From Nocardioidaceae bacterium (GTDB lineage: Bacteria > Actinomycetota > Actinomycetes > Propionibacteriales > Nocardioidaceae): DNA of 64,000 bases. Position numbers and translations under genes: made by a program. This document shows positions 55,877 to 64,000 of the stretch, one piece after another. The stretch covers positions 90,608 to 154,607 of the forward strand of contig JACJWW010000004.1 of the NCBI GenBank assembly GCA_020636935.1, written 5' to 3'. The first letter of the stretch is position 1, and each line of letters opens with the position of its first letter. The notes under the pieces were generated by a model that was given only the letters and a program-made list of their open reading frames with translations, did not search any database and was not told the origin of the DNA.

Positions 55877-55919
55877 GTATGAGCACACACCTTCTACTGA
55901 CTTGTGACCAGGAGACAAG

Positions 55920-57089
55920 ATGAGCCAAGAAATCCTAGACGGCATCCGTGACCTCTTGCCCGGCATCCGCGAGCGCGCCGACGAGACCGAGCGCCTGCGT
56001 GAAGTGCCTGAGCAGTCAGTCAAGGAGATCGAGGAGACCGGCTTCTTCCAGTTGCTGCAGCCCAAGCGCTATGGCGGAGTTGAAGCCGAAGATCCGACGA
56101 TCTTCTACCAGATCGTCAAGGAAATCGCTGGCGCCTGCGGTTCGACCGCCTGGATCTGCAGTGTGCTCGGCATTCACCCTTGGCAGGTTGCCCTCTTCCC
56201 AGATGAGGCGCAGAAGGAAGTATGGGGCGAAAACCCCAAGGTGCGCCTCTCCTCGTCGTACGCGCCCACGGGCAAGGCCGTTCAGGCCGACGGCGGCTTC
56301 ATGTTGAGCGGCCGCTGGAGTTTCTCCTCGGGCTGTGCGCACGCCACCTGGGTGCTGCTCGGTGGGCTGGTCTTCAACACTGAAGGGCAGGTCGTTGACT
56401 TCCGCACCTTCATGATCCCGCGCGACAAGTACGAGATCGAAGACACCTGGAAGGTTGTCGGCCTGGCCGGCACCGGCTCCAATGACATCGTGGTCGAAGA
56501 GACCTTCGTCCCCGAGGCGTTCACGCTGTCGATGAGTGAGACCGGCATGTGTAAGGGCCCAGGCCAAGAGGTCAACACCTCCAACCTCTACAAGCTCCCC
56601 TTCCACTCGCTGTTCACCTCCTGCATCACTACGCCAATCATCGGTATGGCTCAGGGCGCCTATGAAGAGCATGTCGAGATGCAGAAGAAGCGCGTGCGTG
56701 CCGCCTACATCGGCGAGAAGGCCTCGCTGGACCCCTTCGCCGCTGTGCGGATCGCCAAGGCCAGCAGCGACATCGACGCTTCTTGGGCTTTGTTGATGAA
56801 CAACATCCGTGAAGAGATGGCTCTGGTCGAGAAGGGGGAGAGCATCCCGCTTTCCCTGCGTTTGAAGGTGCGTCGTGACCAGGTGCTCGGCACCCAGCGC
56901 TCCATCGACGCGATCGACAGCCTGTTTGAGGCATCTGGTGCTCGCGCACTGGCCACCGGCACCTACCTGCAGCGCGCCTGGCGTGACGCCCACGCCGGTC
57001 GGGTGCACGCTGCCAATGATCCCGAGCGCGCCTTGCAGATGTATGGCGCAAGCGAGTTCGGCCACAAGATCGATCCGGGGATGTACTGA
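55920..57089 (+). CDS. hsaA: 3-HSA hydroxylase, oxygenase component
   Basis: 389-residue flavin-dependent monooxygenase of the acyl-CoA-dehydrogenase-like group D. It hydroxylates 3-HSA to the catechol 3,4-DHSA with reduced flavin from HsaB. Features: ETGFFQLLQPKRYGG near the N-terminus, GSTAWICSVLGIHPWQVALF, SGRWSFSSGCAHATWVLLGG and the C-terminal ERALQMYGASEFGHKIDPG. Mtb HsaA has about 394 residues. CAGGAG precedes the ATG. It opens the hsaA-D-C-B operon, same order as in M. tuberculosis. Confidence 0.94.
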   Translation: MSQEILDGIRDLLPGIRERADETERLREVPEQSVKEIEETGFFQLLQPKRYGGVEAEDPTIFYQIVKEIAGACGSTAWICSVLGIHPWQVALFPDEAQKEVWGENPKVRLSSSYAPTGKAVQADGGFMLSGRWSFSSGCAHATWVLLGGLVFNTEGQVVDFRTFMIPRDKYEIEDTWKVVGLAGTGSNDIVVEETFVPEAFTLSMSETGMCKGPGQEVNTSNLYKLPFHSLFTSCITTPIIGMAQGAYEEHVEMQKKRVRAAYIGEKASLDPFAAVRIAKASSDIDASWALLMNNIREEMALVEKGESIPLSLRLKVRRDQVLGTQRSIDAIDSLFEASGARALATGTYLQRAWRDAHAGRVHAANDPERALQMYGASEFGHKIDPGMY

Positions 57090-57092
57090 TAA

Positions 57093-57986
57093 ATGGCAGC
57101 GGCGCTCAGCCAAGAGTCGGTACGCAAGTCGGCCGATGTACACGGCATCAAGATCAACTACTACGAGGCCGGGTCTGCGACTGAATTGGGCGGCGGCCTG
57201 CCACTGGTGATGCTTCACGGTGGCGGGCCTGGCGCTTCGTCATGGTCGAACTTTGGCCCAGCCCTGCCAGGCTTCGCTGAGAAGTTCCGCACGATTCTGA
57301 TCGATCAGCCTGGCTTCGGTGGCTCGGACAAGCCTGAGGTCGAGGGCAACTACTACCGTCACGCCGCAAAATATGTGATCGGTCTGTTGGATCAACTTGG
57401 CATCGATCGCGTGCACCTCCTGGGCAATAGCCTTGGTGGAGGTACCGCTATGCGCTTGGCTCTGGAACATCCCGATCGTGTCGGGCGCTTGATCTTGATG
57501 GGGCCAGGTGGGCTGTCTCTGAATCTCTTCCATGCTGATCCGACTGAGGGCGTCAAGCGCCTGATGGAGTTCAACATGTCGCCTACCAAGGAGTCGTTGA
57601 AGGCCTTCATCTCCACGATGGTCGTCAACCAGGACTTGGTGACCGATGAGCTGGTCGAGGCCCGATTTGCTGACGCCACCGCACCCGGCGCCCGCGAAGC
57701 CATGATGAGCATGGGGATGTCCTTCTACAACCCCGAGAGCTTCGAAGATGGCATGTTGTGGCGGGAGGCTCATCGCCTGCGCAAGCACACCTTGCTGACC
57801 TGGGGTCGTGAAGACCGGGTGAATCCGCTCGATGGCGCCATGGTTGCGCTGAAGCTGATCCCGAAGGCTCAACTCCACGTGTTCCCCAACTGCGGGCACT
57901 GGGCCCAAATCGAGGCGGCTGAGGAGTTCCTCGAAGTCTCAGCGCAGTTCCTGTCGCGTCACGTCGAAAGGGAGAAGAAATCATGA
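57093..57986 (+). CDS. hsaD: 4,9-DSHA hydrolase (meta-cleavage product hydrolase)
   Basis: 297-residue alpha/beta hydrolase cleaving the C-C bond of the ring-opened steroid 4,9-DSHA into DOHNAA and a dienoate. LHGGGPGASSWSNF is the oxyanion region, Ser113 in GNSLGGG the nucleophile, and the histidine is in FPNCGHWAQIE near residue 268. It starts 3 bases after hsaA and its 3' end overlaps hsaC by 4 bases. Confidence 0.94.
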   Translation: MAAALSQESVRKSADVHGIKINYYEAGSATELGGGLPLVMLHGGGPGASSWSNFGPALPGFAEKFRTILIDQPGFGGSDKPEVEGNYYRHAAKYVIGLLDQLGIDRVHLLGNSLGGGTAMRLALEHPDRVGRLILMGPGGLSLNLFHADPTEGVKRLMEFNMSPTKESLKAFISTMVVNQDLVTDELVEARFADATAPGAREAMMSMGMSFYNPESFEDGMLWREAHRLRKHTLLTWGREDRVNPLDGAMVALKLIPKAQLHVFPNCGHWAQIEAAEEFLEVSAQFLSRHVEREKKS

Positions 57987-58879
57987 CCATTGACATCAAA
58001 TCCATGGGATACATCCGGGTCTCCTCCACAGACCTCGAGGCCTGGAAGTCTTTCGCCGAGAAGGTCCTCGGCCTGGGCACTGGACGAGGCCCAAACAGTG
58101 AAAATCTGTATTTCCGCATCGACAGTGTGTCGGCTCGGATCGTCGTCTTCCCCGGCGACAAGGATGAGCTGAGTTGTGTGGGCTGGGAGTTGGCCGACCT
58201 CAAGGCCTTGCAAGCCGCGCGCGACCACTTGAATGCTGCAGGTGTTGCCTTCGAAGAGGGCACTGCCGATGAGTTGGCCGATCGTCGGGTGCAGGAGCTG
58301 ATCCGCTTCCGTGACCCATGGGACAACGTCTTCGAGCTCTTCCACGGCATCACCTACGAATCTCGTCCGGTCGTGCCGCCGTACGGCGCCAACTTCGTCA
58401 CCGGCGACCAAGGCATGGGGCACGTGGTCGTGCCGGTCGGCGACGATGTCGAAGCGCTGCGCTTCTACTCTGATGTGCTCGGCTTCAGACTTCGTGACTC
58501 AATGAGCCTGCCCGGCGAGCTGGCTGGCAAGGAGCCAGGCAGCAAGATCTGGCTGCGCTTCCTCGGGGTCAATCCACGCCACCATTCCTTGGCCTTCTTG
58601 CCGATGCCCAATCCCAGCAAGTGCGTGCACGTCATGCTCGAAGTCGACAGTCTCGATGATGTCGGCCGGGCCTTGGAGCGGGTCAAGAAGCACGGAGCCA
58701 CCCTGTCGGCGACTCTTGGCCGTCACATGAATGACGAAATGGTGTCCTTCTACGTCAAGTCACCAGCTGGCTTCGACATCGAGTTCGGCACCGACGGGCT
58801 TCAGGTTGACGATGACCGGTGGGTGGCGCGCGAAAGCACGGCAGTCTCCTACTGGGGTCACAACTTCGGGGCAAACTAG
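57983..58879 (+). CDS. hsaC: 3,4-DHSA extradiol dioxygenase
   Basis: 298-residue type I extradiol dioxygenase with two repeated vicinal-oxygen-chelate modules. Fe(II) ligands by family pattern: His147 (GMGHVVV), His216 (CVHVMLEV) and Glu267 (DIEFGT); His201 in RHHSLAF is the likely acid-base residue. It opens the catechol ring of 3,4-DHSA, giving the substrate of HsaD. ATGA overlap with hsaD. Confidence 0.95.
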   Translation: MTIDIKSMGYIRVSSTDLEAWKSFAEKVLGLGTGRGPNSENLYFRIDSVSARIVVFPGDKDELSCVGWELADLKALQAARDHLNAAGVAFEEGTADELADRRVQELIRFRDPWDNVFELFHGITYESRPVVPPYGANFVTGDQGMGHVVVPVGDDVEALRFYSDVLGFRLRDSMSLPGELAGKEPGSKIWLRFLGVNPRHHSLAFLPMPNPSKCVHVMLEVDSLDDVGRALERVKKHGATLSATLGRHMNDEMVSFYVKSPAGFDIEFGTDGLQVDDDRWVARESTAVSYWGHNFGAN

Positions 58880-58884
58880 TCCTC

Positions 58885-59514
58885 ATGAGCCCACAGATCC
58901 CCGAAGGCATGCGCGAAGACGCTGCCTCGACATGGCCGCCACGCGAGCTGATCGACTCCTTCCTTGGCGGTCACGACTTTGAGTTCCGTCTTGGTGAGCA
59001 CACGCCGATCCCCGACACCGAGGAGGCTGCTGCCCAGGCGCGCAACTTCCGAGATGTGTTGGGGCAGTTCTGCACGGGAGTCACGGTCGTGACTTCCATG
59101 TCGGACGGGGAGCCAGTGGGGATGACTTGTCAGTCGTTCACCAGTGTCTCGCTGGACCCCCCGTTGGTGATGTTTTGCCCAGCCAAGACTTCACGGGCAT
59201 TCCCGCTCATGCGCAGGGCTGGCTATTTCTGTGTGAACCTACTGGCTGCTGACCAGGTGGACATCTCCAACGGAATGGCCACCAAGGGTGCCAACAAGTA
59301 CGACGGAGTGAGCTACCAAACCGCAGTGACCGGCGCTCCAGTGCTTGATGGGGTGCTGGGCTATATCGACTGCTCGATCGAGGCAGTCCATGAGGGCGGC
59401 GATCACTACTTGGTTGTCGGTCGGGTGCGTGAACTTGCGGTCGGCGACAAGTCTGGCAATCAGCCAGATGAGCCACTGCTCTTCTATCGGGGCAAATACA
59501 CGCGTACTGAGTGA
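58885..59514 (+). CDS. hsaB: 3-HSA hydroxylase, flavin reductase component
   Basis: 209 residues from ATG 58885 (the frame is open further upstream, inside hsaC). NADH:FMN reductase of the flavin-reductase-like split barrel: FRDVLGQFCTGVTVVTSMSDGEPVGMTCQSFTSVSLDPPLV. It supplies reduced flavin to HsaA. Mtb HsaB has about 187 residues; here some 30 extra residues precede the core, ending in PDTEEAAAQARNF. Last gene of the hsaA-D-C-B operon. Confidence 0.93.
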   Translation: MSPQIPEGMREDAASTWPPRELIDSFLGGHDFEFRLGEHTPIPDTEEAAAQARNFRDVLGQFCTGVTVVTSMSDGEPVGMTCQSFTSVSLDPPLVMFCPAKTSRAFPLMRRAGYFCVNLLAADQVDISNGMATKGANKYDGVSYQTAVTGAPVLDGVLGYIDCSIEAVHEGGDHYLVVGRVRELAVGDKSGNQPDEPLLFYRGKYTRTE

Positions 59515-59574
59515 CTCCACTGGGGCCTGTGGATTGGCAAAGCGAAAGATGGCCATTTCGGCAAACATGGCCGG

Positions 59575-60444
59575 ATGCAACAGCCACTCCCACTTCCATC
59601 AAGACTCGCCTCCCTTGCTGAACGCCCCTTCACGGTGGCGATGGCCCAGCAGATGGGCATCAATCAGCAACAGTTGCGCTCGGCTATTCGACGAGGCCAG
59701 ATCCGCAATCTCGTGCGCGGCGTCTATGCGAGTGTGCACGTAGGTGATGACGTCGAGTTGCGTTGCGCGGCAGTCAAGGTGGCTTTGGCCGCCCAACCCG
59801 AGGCTTTGGTCTTCGGGCAAACCGCAGCGTGGCTCTATGGTGTCTTGCCGGGCTCACCTGCAGCAGGCGTGTCGTGGACTCGAAGTGGTGGAGGTTATGC
59901 CCCCAGAGACGTCAGGGAGTTGTTTGGGGTCAAGGTGACCACGCCTTTACGGACAGCAATCGACTTGGCCGACAAGCTGCCAAAGGACCACGCAGTGGCA
60001 CTTTGGGATGCCTTCTTCCGCGAGCACGGGGTCACCCGTGGGCAGGTGCTGAGTGAACTACCCAGATTCAATCGCGGTCAAATGGCGGCCACTCTGCGCT
60101 CATGCTTAGTGCTGACCGATGGGCGGTCAGAGTCCTTCGCCGAGAGCTTGCTGCGCCTTGCTTGGCTAAGAGGGCCATTGCCCACGCCCACGCCCGGCCT
60201 GGTCCATCGGGTGGGCCAGATGAGAATCCGGATCGCATTGGGACTGGCTGAACAGGAATATGGAGTCACCTTGAGTGGCGCTAGCCAGCCAGCCGAAATC
60301 GCGGCCTTGAGGGGTGCTGGTTGGGGTGTGGTCGAGCTAGGGGCAAGACAGGTCGAGGTTGCCAAACCCGAGACCCTAACCAGGATGTTGGTTGGGGAAT
60401 ATCACCGAACTCTCCTTGCCCGCGTCACTCGCGGAAGCGCCTAG
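59575..60444 (+). CDS. AbiEi/DUF559-like protein with degenerate nuclease domain
   Basis: 289 residues. The N-terminal 60 residues form the AbiEi-type winged helix (VAMAQQMGINQQQLRSAIRRGQIRNLVRGVYAS). A middle domain (TTPLRTAIDLADKLPKDHAVALWDAF) and a C-terminal restriction-endonuclease-like region (SFAESLLRLAW...AALRGAGWGVVEL) follow. The region where the DUF559 catalytic acidic residues should lie reads RIRIALGLAEQEYGV instead of the usual Asp/EYDG, so nuclease activity is doubtful. It stands alone, without an AbiEii toxin; next to vapBC. Confidence 0.7.
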   Translation: MQQPLPLPSRLASLAERPFTVAMAQQMGINQQQLRSAIRRGQIRNLVRGVYASVHVGDDVELRCAAVKVALAAQPEALVFGQTAAWLYGVLPGSPAAGVSWTRSGGGYAPRDVRELFGVKVTTPLRTAIDLADKLPKDHAVALWDAFFREHGVTRGQVLSELPRFNRGQMAATLRSCLVLTDGRSESFAESLLRLAWLRGPLPTPTPGLVHRVGQMRIRIALGLAEQEYGVTLSGASQPAEIAALRGAGWGVVELGARQVEVAKPETLTRMLVGEYHRTLLARVTRGSA

Positions 60445-60494
60445 AGGCACGTATCCACGACACATTCCGATCACGAAATGGCGCCATCGAAAGT

Positions 60495-60530
60495 TGCATC
60501 TGTGATGCATATACTTCGCACCAGTGATGC
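60495..60530. promoter_or_regulatory. Candidate VapBC operator
   Basis: TGCATC-TGT-GATGCA (60495-60509) is a perfect inverted repeat; its half GTGATGC (60502-60508) recurs at 60524-60530, 22 bases or about two helical turns later, right before the vapB ATG (60543). RHH antitoxins bind such repeated half-sites. Confidence 0.6.
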
Positions 60531-60542
60531 TAGAATTTTGAT

Positions 60543-60785
60543 ATGAGGACCACGGTTCGTCTTGATCCAGATGTCGCGGCAGCGGCCGAACAACGACGCA
60601 GAGAGCGTGGCATAGGCTTGGGTGAGGCTGTCAATGAGCTCGCCCGCGCCGGCTTGGAGCGAAGCCCTCGGGCGGCGAAGCCTTTCCGGCAGCGGACAGC
60701 TAGCGTGGGGCTAAAGGTCGACATTACCAATGTCGCCGAGGCACTCGAGCTTCTCGATCAGTACGACGACGAGCACGCGCGTTGA
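60543..60785 (+). CDS. vapB: VapB-type antitoxin (ribbon-helix-helix)
   Basis: 80 residues. N-terminal RHH DNA-binding motif (RTTVRLDPDVAAAAEQRRRERG), a helix (LGEAVNELARAGL) and an acidic C-terminal tail that should bind the toxin. The stop overlaps the vapC start (TTGA). Expected to neutralise VapC and repress its own promoter at the repeats just upstream. Confidence 0.85.
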   Translation: MRTTVRLDPDVAAAAEQRRRERGIGLGEAVNELARAGLERSPRAAKPFRQRTASVGLKVDITNVAEALELLDQYDDEHAR

Positions 60786-61210
60786 TTGTCGATGCCAACG
60801 TCTTGCTCTACGCCGTTGACGAAAGCTCTAGATTTCATGAGAGTGCACGTGCCTGGTTAGAGGTGGCGATGAACGGAGTCGAGCGGGTCGGACTGCCCTG
60901 GGTTTCGTTGATGGCATTCCAGCGGATCATCACCCACCCACGCGTGACAACGACCCCATTGACCGCTGAGGAAGCCTGGATTCATGTCACCGACTGGCTC
61001 GACACCGAGCAGGCTTGGGTGCCGACGCCGGGTGCGCGGCACCGAGACATCCTCGGCAGCCTCCTGATCGATGGCGACCTGCGGGGGAATTTCGTCACCG
61101 ACGCCCATCTTGCGGCGTTGGCGATTGAGCATGGCGTCGGCATTTGTTCCTACGACAGTGACTTCGCCCGATTCGAGGGTCTGCGCTGGCTGAATCCATC
61201 CGGCTCCTGA
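60782..61210 (+). CDS. vapC: VapC-type PIN-domain ribonuclease toxin
   Basis: 142 residues from TTG 60782, overlapping the vapB stop. PIN-domain acidic residues: Asp4 (MIVDANVLLYAVDES), the TDAHLAALA Asp near 110 and DSDFARF near 125. It belongs to the subfamily with WVSLMAFQRIITHPR in helix 2, where a Glu is not clear. Cleaves RNA in the absence of antitoxin. A typical toxin-second operon. Confidence 0.87.
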   Translation: MIVDANVLLYAVDESSRFHESARAWLEVAMNGVERVGLPWVSLMAFQRIITHPRVTTTPLTAEEAWIHVTDWLDTEQAWVPTPGARHRDILGSLLIDGDLRGNFVTDAHLAALAIEHGVGICSYDSDFARFEGLRWLNPSGS

Positions 61211-61245
61211 ACGCATGCCTGCAAAGCAGAGCCGTCAAGCCATGA

Positions 61246-62931
61246 TCAACCGCTGGCCACAGTCGCAGCTATGTGATCGCGGAAATGAGCCATCGCTGCC
61301 ACGTCGTCTTCGTTGTATGAAAGTAGCCACCGGCGCGCCTCGTCGGCGTCGGAGCCAGCCAAGCGGGCCCGAACGATGTACTCCTGAGAGGCAAGGCCAT
61401 CGGCGTCATCTTGTTGCCAACGAAAGCCCGTCAGCGGGGCGACCGTCTTCAGACTGTGGCCATGCACGCTGAACAGATTGCCGCGCGACCAATCGAGCAA
61501 GTCGATGAAATGCTCTTCGATGAGGTCATCTACGGCATCCGCCCCCAAGATGTCGCGTAGTTTGCGTGGCTCGGGCTTGGCCCAGTGGAAGATCGCGATG
61601 CTCTGCCCCCGAGCCTGTGCCGTCTGGACTTGCGAGCGCAACCAAGTGACGAGCTCCGTGGCCAGGCGTGAGTTGACTCCTGGATCGGTGTCATCAAATG
61701 AGCAGAACGAGACATATTCGCTGCCCTGTCGATCACGGATCCGAGCCCCCCACAGATAGACGATGTCGTTGCTGTCCCATTCGCAGTCAAGATCAATCTC
61801 GATGTCGCGTCGAGGAGGATGCACTTTGCCGGGCAATAGTGCCTCGATCTCGACCTTGGTTGTGATCAGGCGACACCGTCTGATTGCATCGCGCAGTCGT
61901 CGCTCGGGATCAGTGATGTGGGTAACTTCAGGCAGATAGCGGCTCAGGAGGTCGTCATCAAGACGTAGATCAGCGATTTGCTGGGTGGTCTTGTGCCCCA
62001 GTCGTGACAGCGATTGCCACTCTCGTACTGAGAGCCGGCCACTGCTCAAGGCCCAACTGGCCAGGTCAGACCCTTCGTCTGCACACCAATCCAAGAACGG
62101 GCAGCGGGCGCACTCGCTTTGCCCGATCGGCTGCACCAGAGGGTCGGGGTCGGTCGGCAGTCCGTGGCGTTGGGCCGCAACAGCGGCGACTTTGGCCCGG
62201 AAGGCGTGCTCATGGTCATATCTGTCCATGACCGAGCGATCCTTGCGGCCTTGGGACCTGGAGAAGGTTGTTTCGAACTCATTGTCGAGGTCATGCCAGA
62301 CCAAGGCGAGCTGGTCTGGGTAGATCTCTCGGGTGCCGATGATGGCTCCCCAGGTGCCATCGCCTGCTAGTCGTCCGCAGGCTTGCAACATCCTGGCGTA
62401 ATGAGCGAGTTGGAAGGTGTCATTGCGTGATCGCGCGGGAGGTGAGGTGAAGGCGACCTGGTGGCGCATTGTCGGGGAGGACAACTTCGAGGCCCAAGCG
62501 TTGGCTTGCTTTGCGGCATTGGCATGCACGTGGTGCTTGATGTCCACCGGCCAGTAGCGGTGGTGTGGGCCGCTGGCTGGGTCTTTGAGGAGTACGTCGG
62601 GTCGGCCTGTGCGCTGGCCTACAGGGTCATCGGGCAGTTGCCCGCCGATGATGATGCCGGCGCCCGCAGCCATGGCACTTGTCGTGGCATCGATCCGACT
62701 CGCACTGTCGTGGACATTGGTCAGATCAACCAAGCTGTCGCCATGTAGGGCGCGGAGCGCATCGAAGACCCTGGCTTCAAAGGCAATCCCTGCGTCGAAC
62801 AGTGCCTGCACGGAAGCAGGGGGCTCCCAAGGCGCCTTGGGGATGGTCTCGTCGAACTCATTGTGAGTACGCCGAGCGCATCTGCGCGCCGCGTGTGCGT
62901 TGAGCAGTGGCTTGGGCTCAGGGGCGCTCAT
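61246..62931 (-). CDS. TM0106-family RecB-like nuclease
   Basis: 561 residues. The N-terminal part (ARRCARRTHNEFD, RPDVLLKDPASGPHHRYWPVDIKHH) is a RecB/PD-(D/E)xK-like nuclease; CARCPFLDWC is the C-terminal Fe-S-type cysteine cluster of that fold; the C-terminal third (DIEIDLDCEWDSNDIVYLWGAR, then FHWAKPEPRKL and LLSYNEDDVAAMAHF) is an RNase H-like domain as in TM0106 proteins. Function in nucleic acid metabolism likely, exact role unknown. No partner gene is nearby. Confidence 0.83.
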   Translation of the reverse strand: MSAPEPKPLLNAHAARRCARRTHNEFDETIPKAPWEPPASVQALFDAGIAFEARVFDALRALHGDSLVDLTNVHDSASRIDATTSAMAAGAGIIIGGQLPDDPVGQRTGRPDVLLKDPASGPHHRYWPVDIKHHVHANAAKQANAWASKLSSPTMRHQVAFTSPPARSRNDTFQLAHYARMLQACGRLAGDGTWGAIIGTREIYPDQLALVWHDLDNEFETTFSRSQGRKDRSVMDRYDHEHAFRAKVAAVAAQRHGLPTDPDPLVQPIGQSECARCPFLDWCADEGSDLASWALSSGRLSVREWQSLSRLGHKTTQQIADLRLDDDLLSRYLPEVTHITDPERRLRDAIRRCRLITTKVEIEALLPGKVHPPRRDIEIDLDCEWDSNDIVYLWGARIRDRQGSEYVSFCSFDDTDPGVNSRLATELVTWLRSQVQTAQARGQSIAIFHWAKPEPRKLRDILGADAVDDLIEEHFIDLLDWSRGNLFSVHGHSLKTVAPLTGFRWQQDDADGLASQEYIVRARLAGSDADEARRWLLSYNEDDVAAMAHFRDHIAATVASG

Positions 62932-62952
62932 GTCCTTGAGACTAGGCGGCAG

Positions 62953-63822
62953 CTACGACACTTCCAGCAGTTGGATGGCCTCGTGCATGGTCAGGATCCG
63001 TTGGGCTGACTCGACGTGGAGATTTTCAACCATCCGGCCTTTGTAGGTCACCACGCCGGCACCCTTGCCGTCTTCCCAGGCTTGCAAGATGCCTTTAGCA
63101 TCAGCCACGGCCTGCTCGCTGGGTGCGAATGCTGCATTTGCGCCTGCAACCTGGCCCGGATGGATGAGAGTCTTGCCATCAAAGCCCATTTCGCGGCCTT
63201 GTTGGCATTCGGCCAAGAAGCCAGCTTCGTCCTTGACGTCGTTGAAGACTCCATCCAAGATCGCCTTGCCCGTGGCTCGGGCCGCGAGCAGAGCCAGGCC
63301 GAGGCCGGTGAGGATGGATTGGCGGCCGGGGACGTGTTCGGCGTACAACTCTTTGACCAGATCGTTGGTGCCCATGACCAGCACTTCGAGGCGCTCACTG
63401 GCGCTGGCGATCTCTTCGGCGTGGAGCATGGCGTGAGGGGTCTCGATCATGGCCCAGAGCTTCGTCTTCCCCGGAGCGTCATATTTGGCCATGGTCTCGA
63501 CCAAGGCGTAGACCTCGTCTTCGCTGCTGACCTTGGGTACGACGATCGCGTTCGGCCCGGCCTCACAGGCGGCTCGCATGTCATCTTGATGCCATTGGGT
63601 GTCCATGCCATTGACTCGGATGGTGAGCTCGCGGCGGCCGTATTCACCAGAGCTGGCGGCCGCAGCGGCAGCGAGTCTGGCCGCGGGTTTGGCATCTGGC
63701 GCGACGGCGTCTTCGAGATCGAGGATCAGGCCGTCACAGGCGATGCTCTTGGCCTTCTCCAAGGCACGCTCGTTGGAGCTGGGCATGTACAGGACGGAGC
63801 GGCGTGGCTTGAAGGTGGTCAC
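62953..63822 (-). CDS. CitE-like CoA ester lyase / malyl-CoA lyase-thioesterase (HpcH/HpaI fold)
   Basis: 289 residues from GTG 63822 (GTGA overlap with the upstream gene's stop; the frame is open further, but the conserved start RRSVLYMPSSNERALEKA lies here). Motifs: DGLILDLEDAV (metal Glu/Asp), TIRVNGMDT, and KLWAMIETPHAMLHAEEI. DGKTLIHPGQV closes the barrel. Such enzymes make or cleave malyl-, methylmalyl- or citramalyl-CoA. Propionyl-CoA from sterols may feed related pathways, but the substrate is unknown. Confidence 0.85.
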   Translation of the reverse strand: MTTFKPRRSVLYMPSSNERALEKAKSIACDGLILDLEDAVAPDAKPAARLAAAAAASSGEYGRRELTIRVNGMDTQWHQDDMRAACEAGPNAIVVPKVSSEDEVYALVETMAKYDAPGKTKLWAMIETPHAMLHAEEIASASERLEVLVMGTNDLVKELYAEHVPGRQSILTGLGLALLAARATGKAILDGVFNDVKDEAGFLAECQQGREMGFDGKTLIHPGQVAGANAAFAPSEQAVADAKGILQAWEDGKGAGVVTYKGRMVENLHVESAQRILTMHEAIQLLEVS

Positions 63823-64000
63823 TTGGCATCCTCGATCTCGATGGCGTCGTATTGCTCTTTGAGCTGTGGGTCGATGGCAGCGAGTTGCTCGGCCAGCGCG
63901 ACCATGACGCGGCACTGTTTGACCGAAGCATCGTCTTCCATCTTGCCGTCGAGCATGACCGCGCCGGTGCCATCGCCCATGGCTGCGATCACCCGTCGGG
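63819..64000 (-). CDS. CoA ester lyase-like protein, C-terminal end only
   Basis: Only 59 C-terminal residues lie in the window; the 5' end is outside. RRVIAAMGDGTGAVMLDGKMED and ALAEQLAAIDPQLKEQYDAIEIEDAK resemble the C-terminus of the longer malyl-CoA-lyase-type CitE homologues. Its stop (63819-63821) overlaps the next gene's GTG, so the two paralogues form an operon. Confidence 0.6.
   Translation of the reverse strand, partial: RRVIAAMGDGTGAVMLDGKMEDDASVKQCRVMVALAEQLAAIDPQLKEQYDAIEIEDAK

Noticed and set aside
56016..57218. 400-codon open frame on the minus strand opposite hsaA
   Set aside because: Antisense to an unmistakable hsaA; no recognisable domain, no ribosome-binding site.

Overview
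The window reads as chromosome of an actinomycetote (moderately high G+C, many GTG/TTG starts, ATGA/GTGA-type operon overlaps, two complete mce operons, KstR-type steroid regulation). Many genes correspond one-to-one, often in the same order, to Mycobacterium tuberculosis cholesterol-catabolism and lipid genes. The local order differs enough that I would not place it in Mycobacterium. Family assignments are from recognition of motifs and gene order, not from a search.

Layout. (1) 1-4984: acyl-CoA thioesterase II (cut by the window edge), then a set like Rv0241c-Rv0242c-Rv0243 (MaoC dehydratase, FabG4 reductase, FadA2 thiolase) and a TetR regulator. (2) 5259-13839: first mce operon (two YrbE permeases, six MCE proteins, one Mce-associated protein), ending in a 16-bp tandem repeat. 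(3) 13884-18577: cardiolipin synthase-like PLD enzyme, small helical protein and HtpX protease on the minus strand, UvrB on the plus strand. (4) 18710-28624: second mce operon, mce4-like by context, ending in two Mce-associated proteins, one with a zinc ribbon. (5) 28633-32793: a KstR-site-preceded redox and dehydrogenase group (ferredoxin reductase, PPOX-fold protein, ferredoxin, two SDRs) and kstR. (6) 32963-36686: glycosyltransferase, methyltransferase, toroid/'prenyltransferase-like' protein and a second methyltransferase, lying between kstR and fadE34. (7) 36720-47426: FadE34, esterase, WS/DGAT acyltransferase, hydrolase, and the side-chain operon with ChsE1 and ChsE2 fused, then ChsH2, ChsH1 and Ltp2. 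(8) 47448-50333: small accessory genes, including a lipoprotein gene broken by two frameshifts. (9) 50342-59514: steroid ring degradation (Hsd4B-like, KstD, HsaE-G-F, HsaA-D-C-B). (10) 59575-64000: AbiEi/DUF559-like protein, VapBC, RecB-like nuclease and two overlapping CitE-like CoA ester lyases.

How it works together (inference from families): the second mce system would import sterol; SDRs and KstD oxidise the rings; FadE34 and the ChsE/ChsH/Ltp2 operon shorten the side chain; HsaA-G open and degrade rings A/B to central metabolites. I see six matches or near-matches to the KstR consensus TnnAACnnGTTnnA, all in promoters of steroid-type genes or of kstR itself. No P450, KshA/KshB, MceG ATPase, rRNA, tRNA, CRISPR array or insertion sequence was seen.
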